This document shows positions 1 to 9,086 of a stretch of DNA of 64,000 bases, piece by piece. Positions within the stretch are counted from its first letter, which is position 1. Each line of letters opens with the position of its first letter. A program made the position numbers and the translations under genes. The stretch is from positions 197,001-261,000 of the forward strand of contig NZ_CP019389.1 of the NCBI RefSeq assembly GCF_001971785.1. Reading direction: 5' to 3'. The stretch comes from Seonamhaeicola sp. S2-3. Its GTDB lineage: Bacteria > Bacteroidota > Bacteroidia > Flavobacteriales > Flavobacteriaceae. A model generated the notes under the pieces. That model searched no databases. It was not told the origin of the DNA and worked only from the letters and a program-made list of their open reading frames with translations.

Positions 1-1323
1 ATGATTTTTACTTTCTTCTAGTAAGGTTGTAGAACTTAAATGCAACTCTTTGTAAAAGTCTTTTATTTTTTCTCTTTGTAAAACAACATCATCTATTGTT
101 GCTATTGTTTTAACTTGTAATTTAAGTTGTGAGATATAATCTTCTAAACCCTGTACCTTAACTGCTAGTTTTTCGTTATTAGATTTTAAGTAGGTTAAAT
201 TTTCGGTTTGGTTACTTAAATAACTTAATTTTTGCCTTTGTTCTTTATAATAAATAAAATACGCAATACTAATTATAGAGATGAGACATATTAATAAAAT
301 TCCAAATACACCTAAGAAATTTTCACTTTCTTTTTTTTGTGTCACTTCATCTTTAATAAGTGAACGATTTATATGATAACTTACATCTATTAGATTTTTA
401 AACATATCTTCTTGAAAAAACCTTAAAGAATCTAAATAAGCCTTAGACTTATCAATCTTTCCTGAAAGACTATATACTTTAGAACTAATTGTAAAATATG
501 ATTCTAAAGCATCATGTGACATACTTTTTTGGTTTATTCCAGCTTGTGACAAATAAAATAATGTAGAGTCTATCTGCTTTTTTTTATAGAATAATTCTGC
601 GTAAGACAAATTAATATTAGCATCAAAAGAAGAATAGTTATAAGGATCAATAGTAGAATTATTTTCTAAAGATTTAAATTTTTCATAGTATTTATTGGCT
701 TCTTCAAGATTATTAAGATATAGATAATTAGAAGTTAACATATATAACGCAAACATGTAAAAATAGACATCATCTTTAGTGTTTCTATATATATCTAATT
801 TTCTTAATAATAAACCATTACATTTATCTATTTTTCCATCTAAAAAATGGGCATAAGCTTCTATTAATTCAACTTCTAAATTTCCATTTTTATAACCACT
901 TAATTCGTAATATTTTTTTGCTTGCTCTAAATAAGAATATGCTGTGGAATCTTCATATACTATATAAATATTTGCAAAAAGTTCTAAACTTGAATCTCCT
1001 GCTACTTGATAGTTCTTTTCAATTTTCGCATATTTAAGTGCTAAAAGATAGTTCTTGTAAACTTTTGCTCTTTGATTAAGCTCATCATGAATTAAAGCTT
1101 TGACGGAATAATAATCTGCTATACTTCCCTCTATACTTGTTTCTAGAGGTTTTGGAATAGAGTCTAAAAACTGTAATGCTTTTAAAGCGTTTCCTCCTAG
1201 GTGATTATCGGCAGAATCTATAAGGCGCTCATAACTATTTTGGGCCTGCAATAAAAAAATTACAAGATTAAAAATAATAAACAGCCCTTTTGTTTTAATC
1301 TTGTTGTGGGGAGAACTAAACAA
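1..1323 (-). CDS. TPR-repeat membrane regulator, C-terminus beyond window edge
   Basis: The minus strand is open from about 1323 to the window edge (about 441 codons). The protein begins with a hydrophobic signal-like segment ending LLQAQ, followed by a long helical region with TPR-like spacing of A/Y/L residues, one strong membrane segment (FLGVFGILLICLISIISIAY), then a coiled coil ending ELHLSSTTLLEESKNH at the edge. This order (signal, TPR, membrane helix, coiled coil) is typical of Bacteroidota sensor-like regulators that end in a LuxR-type HTH or a kinase domain; that last part is not visible, so the output is inferred only. No ATG fits the start: the upstream stop in frame is close and TTG at 1323 is the best start. 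No frameshift is seen inside. Confidence 0.7.
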   Translation of the reverse strand, partial: MFSSPHNKIKTKGLFIIFNLVIFLLQAQNSYERLIDSADNHLGGNALKALQFLDSIPKPLETSIEGSIADYYSVKALIHDELNQRAKVYKNYLLALKYAKIEKNYQVAGDSSLELFANIYIVYEDSTAYSYLEQAKKYYELSGYKNGNLEVELIEAYAHFLDGKIDKCNGLLLRKLDIYRNTKDDVYFYMFALYMLTSNYLYLNNLEEANKYYEKFKSLENNSTIDPYNYSSFDANINLSYAELFYKKKQIDSTLFYLSQAGINQKSMSHDALESYFTISSKVYSLSGKIDKSKAYLDSLRFFQEDMFKNLIDVSYHINRSLIKDEVTQKKESENFLGVFGILLICLISIISIAYFIYYKEQRQKLSYLSNQTENLTYLKSNNEKLAVKVQGLEDYISQLKLQVKTIATIDDVVLQREKIKDFYKELHLSSTTLLEESKNH

Positions 1324-1487
1324 AAGAATACGGTTTTAAATAAAACAATCCTCAAATGTAAGATAAAATACACAATTTTCAGAATTTTATGAACACATTT
1401 AAGAATACTTTTTACTGTTTAAATAGAGTTACAAAACACAAACTAATAATAGATATAATTGTTACAGTTTTAGTGTAAGGTTAATTA

Positions 1488-1934
1488 TTATAAATCTAAT
1501 AATCGTCTATGATAATTTACTTGCCCTAAATGGTATGCCAAATGGGTAGAAAGGTGAATTAAAAAATGTTGAACAGTCATGTTATTTTTAAACACCTTAA
1601 TTGGGTATTGTTCTTTAAAACTTTCTTCATTTAAATTTTTAAGAACTTTCTCAACCATTATAATAGTTTCCTCTATCTGATTAATTAATTCTTTTTTTGA
1701 AATACCTTTTATAGAAAACTCTAAATCTCTTTCCCTTATATAACCTGTATTACCAAGTACATTTCCTATAAAATGATTAAGATTACCTACTAGGTGTAAA
1801 CATAAATTACCTGCTGTATTTTTAATGCCTTTTTTTATAATCCATAAATTGTTTTCATTTTTATAAGCATTAATCTCTACTTTTAAATTATTAAGATCTC
1901 GCGTTATTATTTTAATTAATGTTTCGGCTAACAT
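1488..1934 (-). CDS. DinB/YfiT-like four-helix protein
   Basis: A short protein of about 148 residues with the DinB-superfamily look: a helical bundle with spaced histidines, one in HLVGNLNHF in the first half and a cluster HLSTHLAYHLGQ near the C-terminus, which in the family bind a divalent metal. DinB-like proteins include thiol-dependent transferases, for example those using bacillithiol, and bshB1 in this window shows that the cell probably makes bacillithiol, so such a role is plausible but inferred. The ATG at 1934 (MLAETLIK) is preferred to a TTG 13 codons upstream. It stands alone, divergent from the MFS gene. Confidence 0.75.
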   Translation of the reverse strand: MLAETLIKIITRDLNNLKVEINAYKNENNLWIIKKGIKNTAGNLCLHLVGNLNHFIGNVLGNTGYIRERDLEFSIKGISKKELINQIEETIIMVEKVLKNLNEESFKEQYPIKVFKNNMTVQHFLIHLSTHLAYHLGQVNYHRRLLDL

Positions 1935-2053
1935 AATACAGTTTTTAAATGGTAAAAGTAGAAGATAAAACAACCCGTGAAAATCAATTTAAAATTTGTG
2001 AATTCTTTAACGTTTCCTTCATCATATTAGCTCTAAAATAAATAATATTAGGC

Positions 2054-2061
2054 TAATTTTG
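2054..2061 (+). promoter_or_regulatory. Candidate -7 promoter element for the MFS gene
   Basis: TAATTTTG matches the Bacteroidota -7 consensus TAnnTTTG and lies five bases before the ATG at 2066, so the transcript would be nearly leaderless. No convincing -33 TTG is seen at the right distance. Confidence 0.35.
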
Positions 2062-2065
2062 CGCC

Positions 2066-3271
2066 ATGCAAAATAACAGCCCCTTAAAATTTGAATTTGT
2101 TGCATTAATGGCATCTTTAATGTCTATTGTAGCACTCTCTATAGATGCATTACTTCCTGCGTTGCCACAAATAGGAAATCATATTGCTGTGGTTAACAGT
2201 AAAGATAACCAACTGTTAATTACCATGATTTTTTTAGGCATAGGAATTGGCCAGCTTATTTTCGGCCCACTTTCTGATAGTTTTGGAAGAAAACCCATTG
2301 TTTATGCTGGGTTTGCTTTATTTATTGTTGCTAGCCTTATATGTGTTAATACCAAAAGTTTTGAGCTAATGCTTATTGGCCGTATTTTACAAGGTGTGGG
2401 ATTATCATCGCCTCGTAGTATTTCTTTATCAATGATAAGAGACTTATATGATGGCGATTATATGGCCAAGGTAATGTCTATTGTTGTTATGTTTTTTATT
2501 TTAGTACCTGTTGTGGCACCAACATTAGGACATTGGCTTATACAATTATTCAACTGGCAATCTATTTTCTATTTTAATTTAATTTTTGGTGTTTTAATAA
2601 TGATTTGGTTTGCTATAAGGCAAACTGAAACCCTTCCAAAACAAAACCGAATTAAGTTCTCTTCTCATCTTTTTATAGATGGTGTAAAAGAATTTGTAAA
2701 ACATAGAGAAGCCGTAGCCTTTACCTTTGTATCTGGTTTTATAACAGGGTCTTTTATGGTATATTTAAGTACCTCTCAACAAATTTTTCAGGAGCAATAC
2801 AAATTGGCAGAAATGTTCCCTTATATTTTTGCAAGTTTAGCAGTTTCTTTAGGAGTAGCTACTTATTTAAATAGCAGACTGGTTGAGAGATTTGGTATGT
2901 GGCGTATGGCCTATACAGCTGCAATAGCTTATTCTGTTGTATCTCTATTGTACGTTATTCTATTTTACTCGGGTAAAAACCCTAGTATTTACGTTTTACT
3001 TATTTTTTTCGCATTGCAATTTTTAGCAGTTGGATTCCTGTTTGGAAACCTAAGAGCCATTGCAATGCAACCTTTAGGTCATATTGCTGGTATTGGTGCT
3101 GCTATAAATGGTTTTGTTAGTACTGTTATGGCTGTTCCTATTGCTAATTTTATAGGTAATTATGTTTCTTCTTCTGTGTTACCGTTGTTTATTGGGTTTT
3201 CCGTATTTGGAGTTTTATCAGTATTCGTTTTTGTTCTATTAAGAAAAAATGCAAAGTCTGTAAAAGCCTAA
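2066..3271 (+). CDS. MFS multidrug exporter, Bcr/CflA type
   Basis: A 401-residue inner-membrane transporter with about twelve hydrophobic segments. The loop between helices 2 and 3 carries the MFS signature (GPLSDSFGRKP, near residue 72), and the first helix shows the D/P pattern SIDALLPALPQIG of the DHA1 drug:proton antiporters such as Bcr and CflA. It would export a small toxic compound using the proton gradient; the substrate cannot be read from sequence. The length is normal and the gene is monocistronic, with the FAH-family gene starting 75 bases downstream. Confidence 0.85.
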   Translation: MQNNSPLKFEFVALMASLMSIVALSIDALLPALPQIGNHIAVVNSKDNQLLITMIFLGIGIGQLIFGPLSDSFGRKPIVYAGFALFIVASLICVNTKSFELMLIGRILQGVGLSSPRSISLSMIRDLYDGDYMAKVMSIVVMFFILVPVVAPTLGHWLIQLFNWQSIFYFNLIFGVLIMIWFAIRQTETLPKQNRIKFSSHLFIDGVKEFVKHREAVAFTFVSGFITGSFMVYLSTSQQIFQEQYKLAEMFPYIFASLAVSLGVATYLNSRLVERFGMWRMAYTAAIAYSVVSLLYVILFYSGKNPSIYVLLIFFALQFLAVGFLFGNLRAIAMQPLGHIAGIGAAINGFVSTVMAVPIANFIGNYVSSSVLPLFIGFSVFGVLSVFVFVLLRKNAKSVKA

Positions 3272-3346
3272 TTCTTTTAGGAAGTTACTACCAGTTTGGT
3301 AGGATATTTAGTATTTTTACATTTTAATTAAATCAATTAAACTGAT

Positions 3347-3961
3347 ATGAAAATAATAGGTATTGGAAAAAATTATGTGAACGATAAATCTGAAATTGAA
3401 GCCATAAAAACGGGGTTTCAAACCATTTTTGTTAAGGCTAATTCAACCTTAGTTACCAATAACAAAAACATCCCTTTTCCTAAAATCACTAATCAACTTG
3501 TTTATGAAGTTGAACTGGTTGCAAAAATAGGAAAACAAGGTAAAGATATTTCTTTGGAAGACGCTACATCTTACATTTCTGAAATAGCAATTGGTATTGA
3601 TTTTACTGCTAAAGATGTACTTACAAAAAGTAGAGATAAAAAAGGCCCTTGGGCACTTGCAAAAGGGTTTGACGGAGCTTCTCCTGTTTCTGAATTTAAA
3701 CCTGTTTCTGATTTCCCGGAATTAAATAATATTAATTTCGATTTAAAAATTAATGGTGAATCTAGGCAGGTAGGCAATACAGATATGATGATTTATAATT
3801 TTGCCGAAATTATTGCTTTTGTATCCTCTTACATGACTTTAGAAGAAGGCGATTTAATTTTTACAGGTACTCCAGCATCAGGTGTTGGAGAAACGGCACA
3901 TAATGATCATTTTCAAGCCTCTATTGAAGGAGAATTACTTTTAGATTTTAAAATGGTTTAA
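3347..3961 (+). CDS. Fumarylacetoacetate hydrolase family protein
   Basis: A compact 204-residue single-domain member of the FAH superfamily. Visible are the opening IGIGKNYVND, the metal-site stretch YEVELVAKIGKQGKD, the core GIDFTAKDVLTKSRDKKGPWALAKGFDGASP, and the closing EGDLIFTGTPASGVG typical of the family. Members cleave carbon-carbon bonds or decarboxylate 2-oxo acids (acylpyruvase or oxaloacetate decarboxylase type) using Mg2+ or Mn2+. Which substrate is used here cannot be told. It converges on acs and shares a bidirectional terminator with it. Confidence 0.85.
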   Translation: MKIIGIGKNYVNDKSEIEAIKTGFQTIFVKANSTLVTNNKNIPFPKITNQLVYEVELVAKIGKQGKDISLEDATSYISEIAIGIDFTAKDVLTKSRDKKGPWALAKGFDGASPVSEFKPVSDFPELNNINFDLKINGESRQVGNTDMMIYNFAEIIAFVSSYMTLEEGDLIFTGTPASGVGETAHNDHFQASIEGELLLDFKMV

Positions 3962-3986
3962 CACCTTTTTATCTCATCATAAAACT

Positions 3987-4014
3987 AAAAAAGCTACCAA
4001 TTGGTAGCTTTTTT
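3987..4014. terminator. Bidirectional intrinsic terminator (FAH gene / acs)
   Basis: A perfect 28-base palindrome with 14-base arms. The centre AGCTACC/GGTAGCT is flanked by six A on one side and six T on the other, so it can end transcription of both converging genes. Confidence 0.85.
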
Positions 4015-4034
4015 ATGCTTACATTTCAATTTAA

Positions 4035-5942
4035 CTATAAAGCATTATCTATAATATCCTGTACTACTTCTGGATTTAATAATGTACTGGTATCACCTAA
4101 ATTACTAATGTCTTTATGCGCTATTTTACGTAAAATTCGTCTCATTATCTTACCAGAGCGTGTTTTGGGCAAACCACTTGTAAATTGAATTTTATCTAAT
4201 TTGGCTATAGGCCCAATATGCTCTGTTATAATTTGATTTATTTCGTTTCGTAAATTGGTTTGGTCTCTACTCTCTCCTGTATCTTTTAAAATAACATAGC
4301 CGTAAAGTGCATTTCCTTTTACATCGTGAGGAAAACCAACAATGGCTGATTCTACTACTGCTGGATGTTCATTCACCGCATCTTCTATAGGCGCTGTACC
4401 TAAGTTATGACCAGAAACAATAATAACATCATCTACTCTTCCTGTTATTCTATAGTATCCTACCTCATCACGTAAAGCACCATCACCTGTAAAATATTTA
4501 TTTTCAAACGCCGAAAAATACGTGTCTTTATAACGTTGATGGTTTCCCCAAATGGTTCTTGCCATACTAGGCCATGGGAATTTTATACATAATCGCCCAT
4601 CTACTTGATTACCTTTAATCTCTTCTCCATCTTCATCCATTAATGCAGGTTGAATTCCTATAAATGGCAAAGTAGCATAGGTTGGTTTTGTAGGTGTAAC
4701 AAAAGGTATTGGTGATATCATAATACCACCCGTTTCGGTTTGCCACCAGGTATCAACAATAGGACTTTTCTTTTTACCAACATTATCATTATACCAGTGC
4801 CACGCCTCTTCATTTATGGGTTCTCCTACAGAGCCTAAAGTTTTTAATGACGACAAATCGTATTTATCAACCAATTCTGAACCTTGCTTAGATAAAGCTC
4901 TTATGGCTGTTGGTGCAGTATAAAACTGATTAATTTTGTGTTTCTCTACAATTTCCCAAAAACGTCCAAAATTAGGATAACTAGGAACACCTTCAAACAT
5001 TACTGTAGTTGCTCCATTTGCTAAAGGTCCATAAACAATATAACTATGGCCTGTAATCCAACCTATATCGGCAGTACACCAGTAAATATCATTTTCTCTG
5101 TACTGAAATACATTTTTAAAAGTATAAGCTGTATAGACCATATATCCTGCAATGGTATGCACCATACCTTTTGGCATACCAGTAGAACCTGATGTATATA
5201 AAATAAATAAAGGGTCTTCTGCATTCATTACTTCAGCTTTACATTCTGCAGAAGCTTCATCTAACAGGGGTTGTAGCCATTTATCTCTTCCGGCTTCCAT
5301 ATGGATATCAGAATGAATACGTTTTGCAACTAGTACAGTTTCTACACAAGGGCAGTCTTTTAAAGCTTCGTCAACAATACCTTTTAAATCGATTGTTTTT
5401 TTACCACGATAAGAGCCATCACTAGTTAATACCATTTTACATTCAGAATCATTAATTCTTGTGGCTAAAGCTGTAGAAGAAAACCCTGCAAATACCACCG
5501 AATGGATGGCTCCTATTCTTGCACAAGCTAAAATAGCTACCGCCAATTCTGGAATCATGGGCAAATAAACACAAACGCGATCTCCCCTTTTAATACCTTG
5601 ACCTTTTAAAACATTAGCAAATTTATTTACCCGTTCTGCTAACTCTTTATAGCTTATATGGATTGCAGGTTCGTTAGGATCATTAGGTTCAAATAAAATA
5701 GCTGTTTTATCTCCTCTAGTGGCTAAATGGCGGTCTATACAATTTTCTGTAATGTTTAATTGAGCCCCTTCAAACCATTTTATTTCTGGTTTAGAAAAAT
5801 CCCAACTTAATACCTTATCCCATTTTTTTTGCCACATAAAATGTTCTTCGGCAATTTCTTCCCAAAAATTTTCGGGTTCTCTTACAGATTTTCTGTAAAC
5901 TTGATAATATTCTTCTAAATGTTTTATGTGGTAATTACTCAT
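4035..5942 (-). CDS. acs: Acetyl-CoA synthetase (AMP-forming)
   Basis: A 635-residue acyl-adenylate-forming enzyme that makes acetyl-CoA from acetate, ATP and CoA. It shows the P-loop-like core YTSGSTGMPKGMVH, the WWQTETGG motif of the acetate pocket, YFTGDGALRDEVGYYRITGRVDD with the hinge, and the C-terminal PKTRSGKIMRR holding the catalytic lysine that acetylation normally switches off. Length and motif order are standard. It lies 129 bases downstream of the acetate symporter gene on the same strand, so uptake and activation of acetate are probably co-expressed. Confidence 0.97.
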   Translation of the reverse strand: MSNYHIKHLEEYYQVYRKSVREPENFWEEIAEEHFMWQKKWDKVLSWDFSKPEIKWFEGAQLNITENCIDRHLATRGDKTAILFEPNDPNEPAIHISYKELAERVNKFANVLKGQGIKRGDRVCVYLPMIPELAVAILACARIGAIHSVVFAGFSSTALATRINDSECKMVLTSDGSYRGKKTIDLKGIVDEALKDCPCVETVLVAKRIHSDIHMEAGRDKWLQPLLDEASAECKAEVMNAEDPLFILYTSGSTGMPKGMVHTIAGYMVYTAYTFKNVFQYRENDIYWCTADIGWITGHSYIVYGPLANGATTVMFEGVPSYPNFGRFWEIVEKHKINQFYTAPTAIRALSKQGSELVDKYDLSSLKTLGSVGEPINEEAWHWYNDNVGKKKSPIVDTWWQTETGGIMISPIPFVTPTKPTYATLPFIGIQPALMDEDGEEIKGNQVDGRLCIKFPWPSMARTIWGNHQRYKDTYFSAFENKYFTGDGALRDEVGYYRITGRVDDVIIVSGHNLGTAPIEDAVNEHPAVVESAIVGFPHDVKGNALYGYVILKDTGESRDQTNLRNEINQIITEHIGPIAKLDKIQFTSGLPKTRSGKIMRRILRKIAHKDISNLGDTSTLLNPEVVQDIIDNAL

Positions 5943-6071
5943 TGTTTTATAATTAAATTTAACGTCAAAAATTTAGTTGTCTTCTAAAATAACTAATTTG
6001 ATGAAAACTTACCAAGTTTTTCTACAAACAGCAGAAGACTATCTACATAGAATTAAGTTTTACATATTAAT

Positions 6072-7796
6072 TTAATGATTAACGGCTTCCCCTGCTCCAC
6101 TTGGAATTCTAATGTTTTCAACAATTTCCTGAACGTCTTCAGGGGGCGCTTTGGTAAATTTCATGATGGTAATTGAAACAATGAAATTAAGTACCATTGC
6201 CACAGTTCCAAATCCTTCAGGAGAAATTCCAAACCACCATTCACTTTTATCGGGGACAACATCATCAAACCATCCTAATTTATACTTAATCATATATAAT
6301 AACATAGCTACAATACCTACTACCATTCCCGCAATAGCTCCTTCTTTATTCATACGTTTATAGAAAATTCCTAATATGATGGCTGGAAAAAACGAAGCGG
6401 CTGCTAAACCAAAAGCTAAAGCCACTACCGCAGCAACAAACCCTGGTGGGTGAATACCGTAATAGCCTGCTACAACAACAGCTCCTACTGCCGATAAACG
6501 TGCAGCAACTAATTCGCCTTTTTCTGAAATAGAAGGCTTAATAACTTTTTTAATTAAATCGTGAGAAACCGAAGCTGAAATTACTAATAGCAAGCCAGCT
6601 GCCGTAGATAAAGCTGCTGCTAAACCTCCTGCTGCTACTAAAGCTATTACCCAATTTGGTAATTTGGCAATTTCTGGGTTAGCTAATACCATAATGTCTC
6701 TGTCAACGGTTAATTCGTTTTTAGATGCATCGGCTACATATTGAATATTTCCATCATTGTTTTTATCTTCAAAAGTTATTAAACCAGTAGTTTCCCATTT
6801 TTTAAACCATTCTGGCATACTTTTATATGGTTTATTAGAAACGGTTTCAATCATATTAGTTCTTGCAAATACCGCCACTGCTGGTGCCGTAGTATATAGT
6901 AATACAATAAGCAATAATGCGATACCAGCAGATTTTCGTGCATCCCTAACTCGTTTAACTGTAAAGAACCTTACTATAACATGCGGAAGTCCCGCAGTAC
7001 CAACCATTAACGCTAAAGTAATAGCGAATACATCTATAGTGGTTTTAGAACCTTCGGTATATTCAGAAAATCCAAGTTCTGTACTTAATCCATCTAATTT
7101 ATCTAACAAATATCCAGAGCCATCTGTTAATTGGTCACCAAATCCAAACTGAGGAATAGGATTTCCTGTCATTTGAAACGAAATAAAAATAGCAGGTACC
7201 ATAAAGGCAAAAATAAGCACACAATATTGTGCAACTTGTGTATAAGTGATGCCTTTCATGCCACCTAATACAGCATAAAACAACACGATGAGCATTCCTA
7301 TAATTACTCCCGTATTAATGTCTACTTCTAAAAAACGAGAGAACACGATACCTACACCACGCATTTGACCAGCTACATAGGTAAAAGACACAATAAGTGC
7401 ACAAAATACCGCCACAATTCTTGCTGTTTTAGAGTAATACCGGTCTCCTATAAAATCTGGAACAGTGAATTTACCAAACTTCCGTAAATAAGGGGCTAAG
7501 AGTAGTGCTAACAACACATAACCTCCTGTCCAGCCCATTAAATAAACTGCACCATCGTAACCAGCAAAAGAGATAATGCCCGCCATAGATATAAAAGAAG
7601 CGGCACTCATCCAATCTGCAGCAGTAGCCATTCCGTTTGCCCATGATGAAACACCTCCACCCGCAACATAAAAATCTTTGGTTGAACTTGCTCTAGACCA
7701 TATGGCTATTCCTATGTAAATTGAAAAAGTAATACCCACTAAAATATAGGTCCAATCCTGTACAGCTATAGCTGAAATGAATAAACTATTTATCAT
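6072..7796 (-). CDS. Sodium:solute symporter, acetate (ActP) type
   Basis: A polytopic protein of about 574 residues of the SSS family, with helices running almost end to end and the family stretches VAGGGVSSWANGMATAADW, GGMKGITYTQVAQY and GLAAALSTAAGLLLVISASVSHDL. A hydrophilic insert of about 100 residues sits in the middle (PIPQFGFGD to KLPNWV), as in ActP relatives. It probably takes up acetate or another short monocarboxylate with Na+, given acs just downstream. The start is set at ATG 7796, overlapping the stop of the preceding small subunit by 11 bases; the TTG six codons upstream is less likely. Confidence 0.88.
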   Translation of the reverse strand: MINSLFISAIAVQDWTYILVGITFSIYIGIAIWSRASSTKDFYVAGGGVSSWANGMATAADWMSAASFISMAGIISFAGYDGAVYLMGWTGGYVLLALLLAPYLRKFGKFTVPDFIGDRYYSKTARIVAVFCALIVSFTYVAGQMRGVGIVFSRFLEVDINTGVIIGMLIVLFYAVLGGMKGITYTQVAQYCVLIFAFMVPAIFISFQMTGNPIPQFGFGDQLTDGSGYLLDKLDGLSTELGFSEYTEGSKTTIDVFAITLALMVGTAGLPHVIVRFFTVKRVRDARKSAGIALLLIVLLYTTAPAVAVFARTNMIETVSNKPYKSMPEWFKKWETTGLITFEDKNNDGNIQYVADASKNELTVDRDIMVLANPEIAKLPNWVIALVAAGGLAAALSTAAGLLLVISASVSHDLIKKVIKPSISEKGELVAARLSAVGAVVVAGYYGIHPPGFVAAVVALAFGLAAASFFPAIILGIFYKRMNKEGAIAGMVVGIVAMLLYMIKYKLGWFDDVVPDKSEWWFGISPEGFGTVAMVLNFIVSITIMKFTKAPPEDVQEIVENIRIPSGAGEAVNH

Positions 7797-8040
7797 AACC
7801 GTACTTTTTATCAAGTTTATTCATTAGGCGAACGTAAACGAAAATGATGACAACAAACACATACATAGAACCTTGTTGGGCAAACCAAAATCCTAGTTTG
7901 AAACCTCCAATTTTTATAGCATTTAATTCATCTTTAAAAATAATACCCGCACCGTAGGATACTAAAAACCAAATAGCGAGTAACAATAAAACATAGCGAA
8001 TGTTTTCTTTCCAATAGGCTTTTGCCTTACTTTTAGTCAT
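7786..8040 (-). CDS. DUF4212 small subunit of the solute symporter
   Basis: An 84-residue protein with two hydrophobic segments (VLLLLAIWFLVSYGAGIIF and FWFAQQGSMYVFVVIIFVYV) and the family ending RLMNKLDKKYGYDK. DUF4212 proteins are found next to SSS-family symporters and are regarded as a small partner subunit. Its stop overlaps the start of the symporter gene, which suggests translational coupling and equal amounts of both subunits. Confidence 0.88.
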   Translation of the reverse strand: MTKSKAKAYWKENIRYVLLLLAIWFLVSYGAGIIFKDELNAIKIGGFKLGFWFAQQGSMYVFVVIIFVYVRLMNKLDKKYGYDK

Positions 8041-8364
8041 AATTTATTTAGGTTAGTTGATTTGCTAATATATAATGTGTATTAACAATTTTACACAAAA
8101 CTTATACAAAAATTTTAATTTTCATATAATTTTAACGCCAATTATACATTATCTTAAATTAATTTAAGGATTTATGCTATCCTAAATTTGTATGCAATAA
8201 ATTAAGGTTTCAAAGAAGCAATCTATTATTAAATAATCTTTAACTCTTTAAATAATTTTATTTATATTAGAAAAAACATCTTATTTTTAATAAAAATTAA
8301 TGTTTAAAAATTTAAGATTTTTTTATCTTTTATTTAGACTTATTATAAATTTAGTTACTAAAAG

Positions 8365-8383
8365 CATGTTTTTTTAAAACATG
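8365..8383. promoter_or_regulatory. Inverted repeat upstream of the nrf promoter, possible activator site
   Basis: CATGTTTT, three T, then AAAACATG form a perfect 8-base inverted repeat. It lies about 12 bases upstream of the proposed -33 element of nrfH, the normal place for a Crp/Fnr-type activator. The sequence does not match the classic FNR site, so the regulator is unknown. Confidence 0.4.
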
Positions 8384-8395
8384 ATATTTGTAAGG

Positions 8396-8424
8396 TTTTG
8401 AATTTTATCATTTTGGTATTTTTG
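8396..8424 (+). promoter_or_regulatory. Candidate promoter of the nrfHA operon
   Basis: TTTTG at 8396-8400 (-33 type) is followed, after 16 bases, by TATTTTTG at 8417-8424, an exact fit to the -7 consensus TAnnTTTG. Transcription would start near 8431, giving a short leader before the TTG start of nrfH at 8454. Confidence 0.55.
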
Positions 8425-8453
8425 AGCCTGTAAAACTAAAAGAATCAACCAAC

Positions 8454-9059
8454 TTGAATCTAAAAAGAAAAGAAATATTCCCTAACAAAAAGTCTAAATG
8501 GCGTCCTGTTGCTGTAGTTATGATTGGCTCTCTTATTGGCTTAGGTTTATTTATGGCAAAAGAAGCCTCTTTAGTTTCTTATATGTCTAACGATCCTCAG
8601 GCATGCGTTAACTGTCATGTAATGACTCCAATGTATAATAGTTGGATGCATAGTTCACACAGAGAATATGCTAATTGTAATGACTGCCATGTACCACACA
8701 ATAATGTAGCTAATAAATATTTTTTTAAAGCAAAAGATGGTTTATTTCATGCATCAGTTTTTACAGCAAGAATGGAGCCCGAGGTTATGTTTATGAGAGA
8801 AGCTTCTCAAGAAGTAGTACAAAATAACTGTATACGTTGCCATGTACAACAAGTTACACAAACTAAATATGATGGATGGATAGAAGGCCATAAAGAAAAT
8901 AGAACCGAAAGACAATGTTGGGAATGTCATCAAGAAATACCACATGGTACTGTTCATGGTATTTCTACTATAAGAAACAACATTGCTCCTATTCCTACAG
9001 ACACTTTAACCACGGTTATTCCTAAATGGTTAAACAATCAAATAAAAGAAAAAAACTAA
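8454..9059 (+). CDS. nrfH: Cytochrome c nitrite reductase small subunit NrfH
   Basis: A 201-residue NapC/NirT-family tetraheme protein anchored by one N-terminal helix (VAVVMIGSLIGLGLFMA). Four heme-binding motifs are present: CVNCH (51-55), CNDCH (75-79), CIRCH (126-130) and CWECH (155-159). NrfH takes electrons from menaquinol and passes them to NrfA on the periplasmic side. The start appears to be TTG at 8454; no upstream ATG is in frame, and the next ATG would fall inside the membrane anchor. nrfA begins 27 bases after its stop. Confidence 0.94.
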   Translation: MNLKRKEIFPNKKSKWRPVAVVMIGSLIGLGLFMAKEASLVSYMSNDPQACVNCHVMTPMYNSWMHSSHREYANCNDCHVPHNNVANKYFFKAKDGLFHASVFTARMEPEVMFMREASQEVVQNNCIRCHVQQVTQTKYDGWIEGHKENRTERQCWECHQEIPHGTVHGISTIRNNIAPIPTDTLTTVIPKWLNNQIKEKN

Positions 9060-9086
9060 TTAACAAGACCTGCAAACTTTAATCAG

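Larger units (their letters stand above)
8041..8453. other. Divergent intergenic region between the acetate and nrf operons
   Basis: A very AT-rich 413-base stretch without a gene. It should hold the leftward promoter of the symporter-acs operon, where no exact consensus is seen, and the rightward nrf promoter at 8396-8424. A second exact -7 match, TAAATTTG at 8183-8190, has no -33 TTG and no gene near it. AGGAT at 8168-8172 and ATCCT at 8180-8184 form a small inverted repeat overlapping that motif. Confidence 0.6.

Noticed and set aside
6151-7152. Reading frames on the plus strand opposite the symporter gene
   Set aside because: They lie opposite a strongly conserved coding sequence and show no domain or start context of their own.
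8183-8190. TAAATTTG as the nrf promoter
   Set aside because: It lies more than 260 bases before nrfH and has no -33 element; the TATTTTTG at 8417 has both spacing and position.
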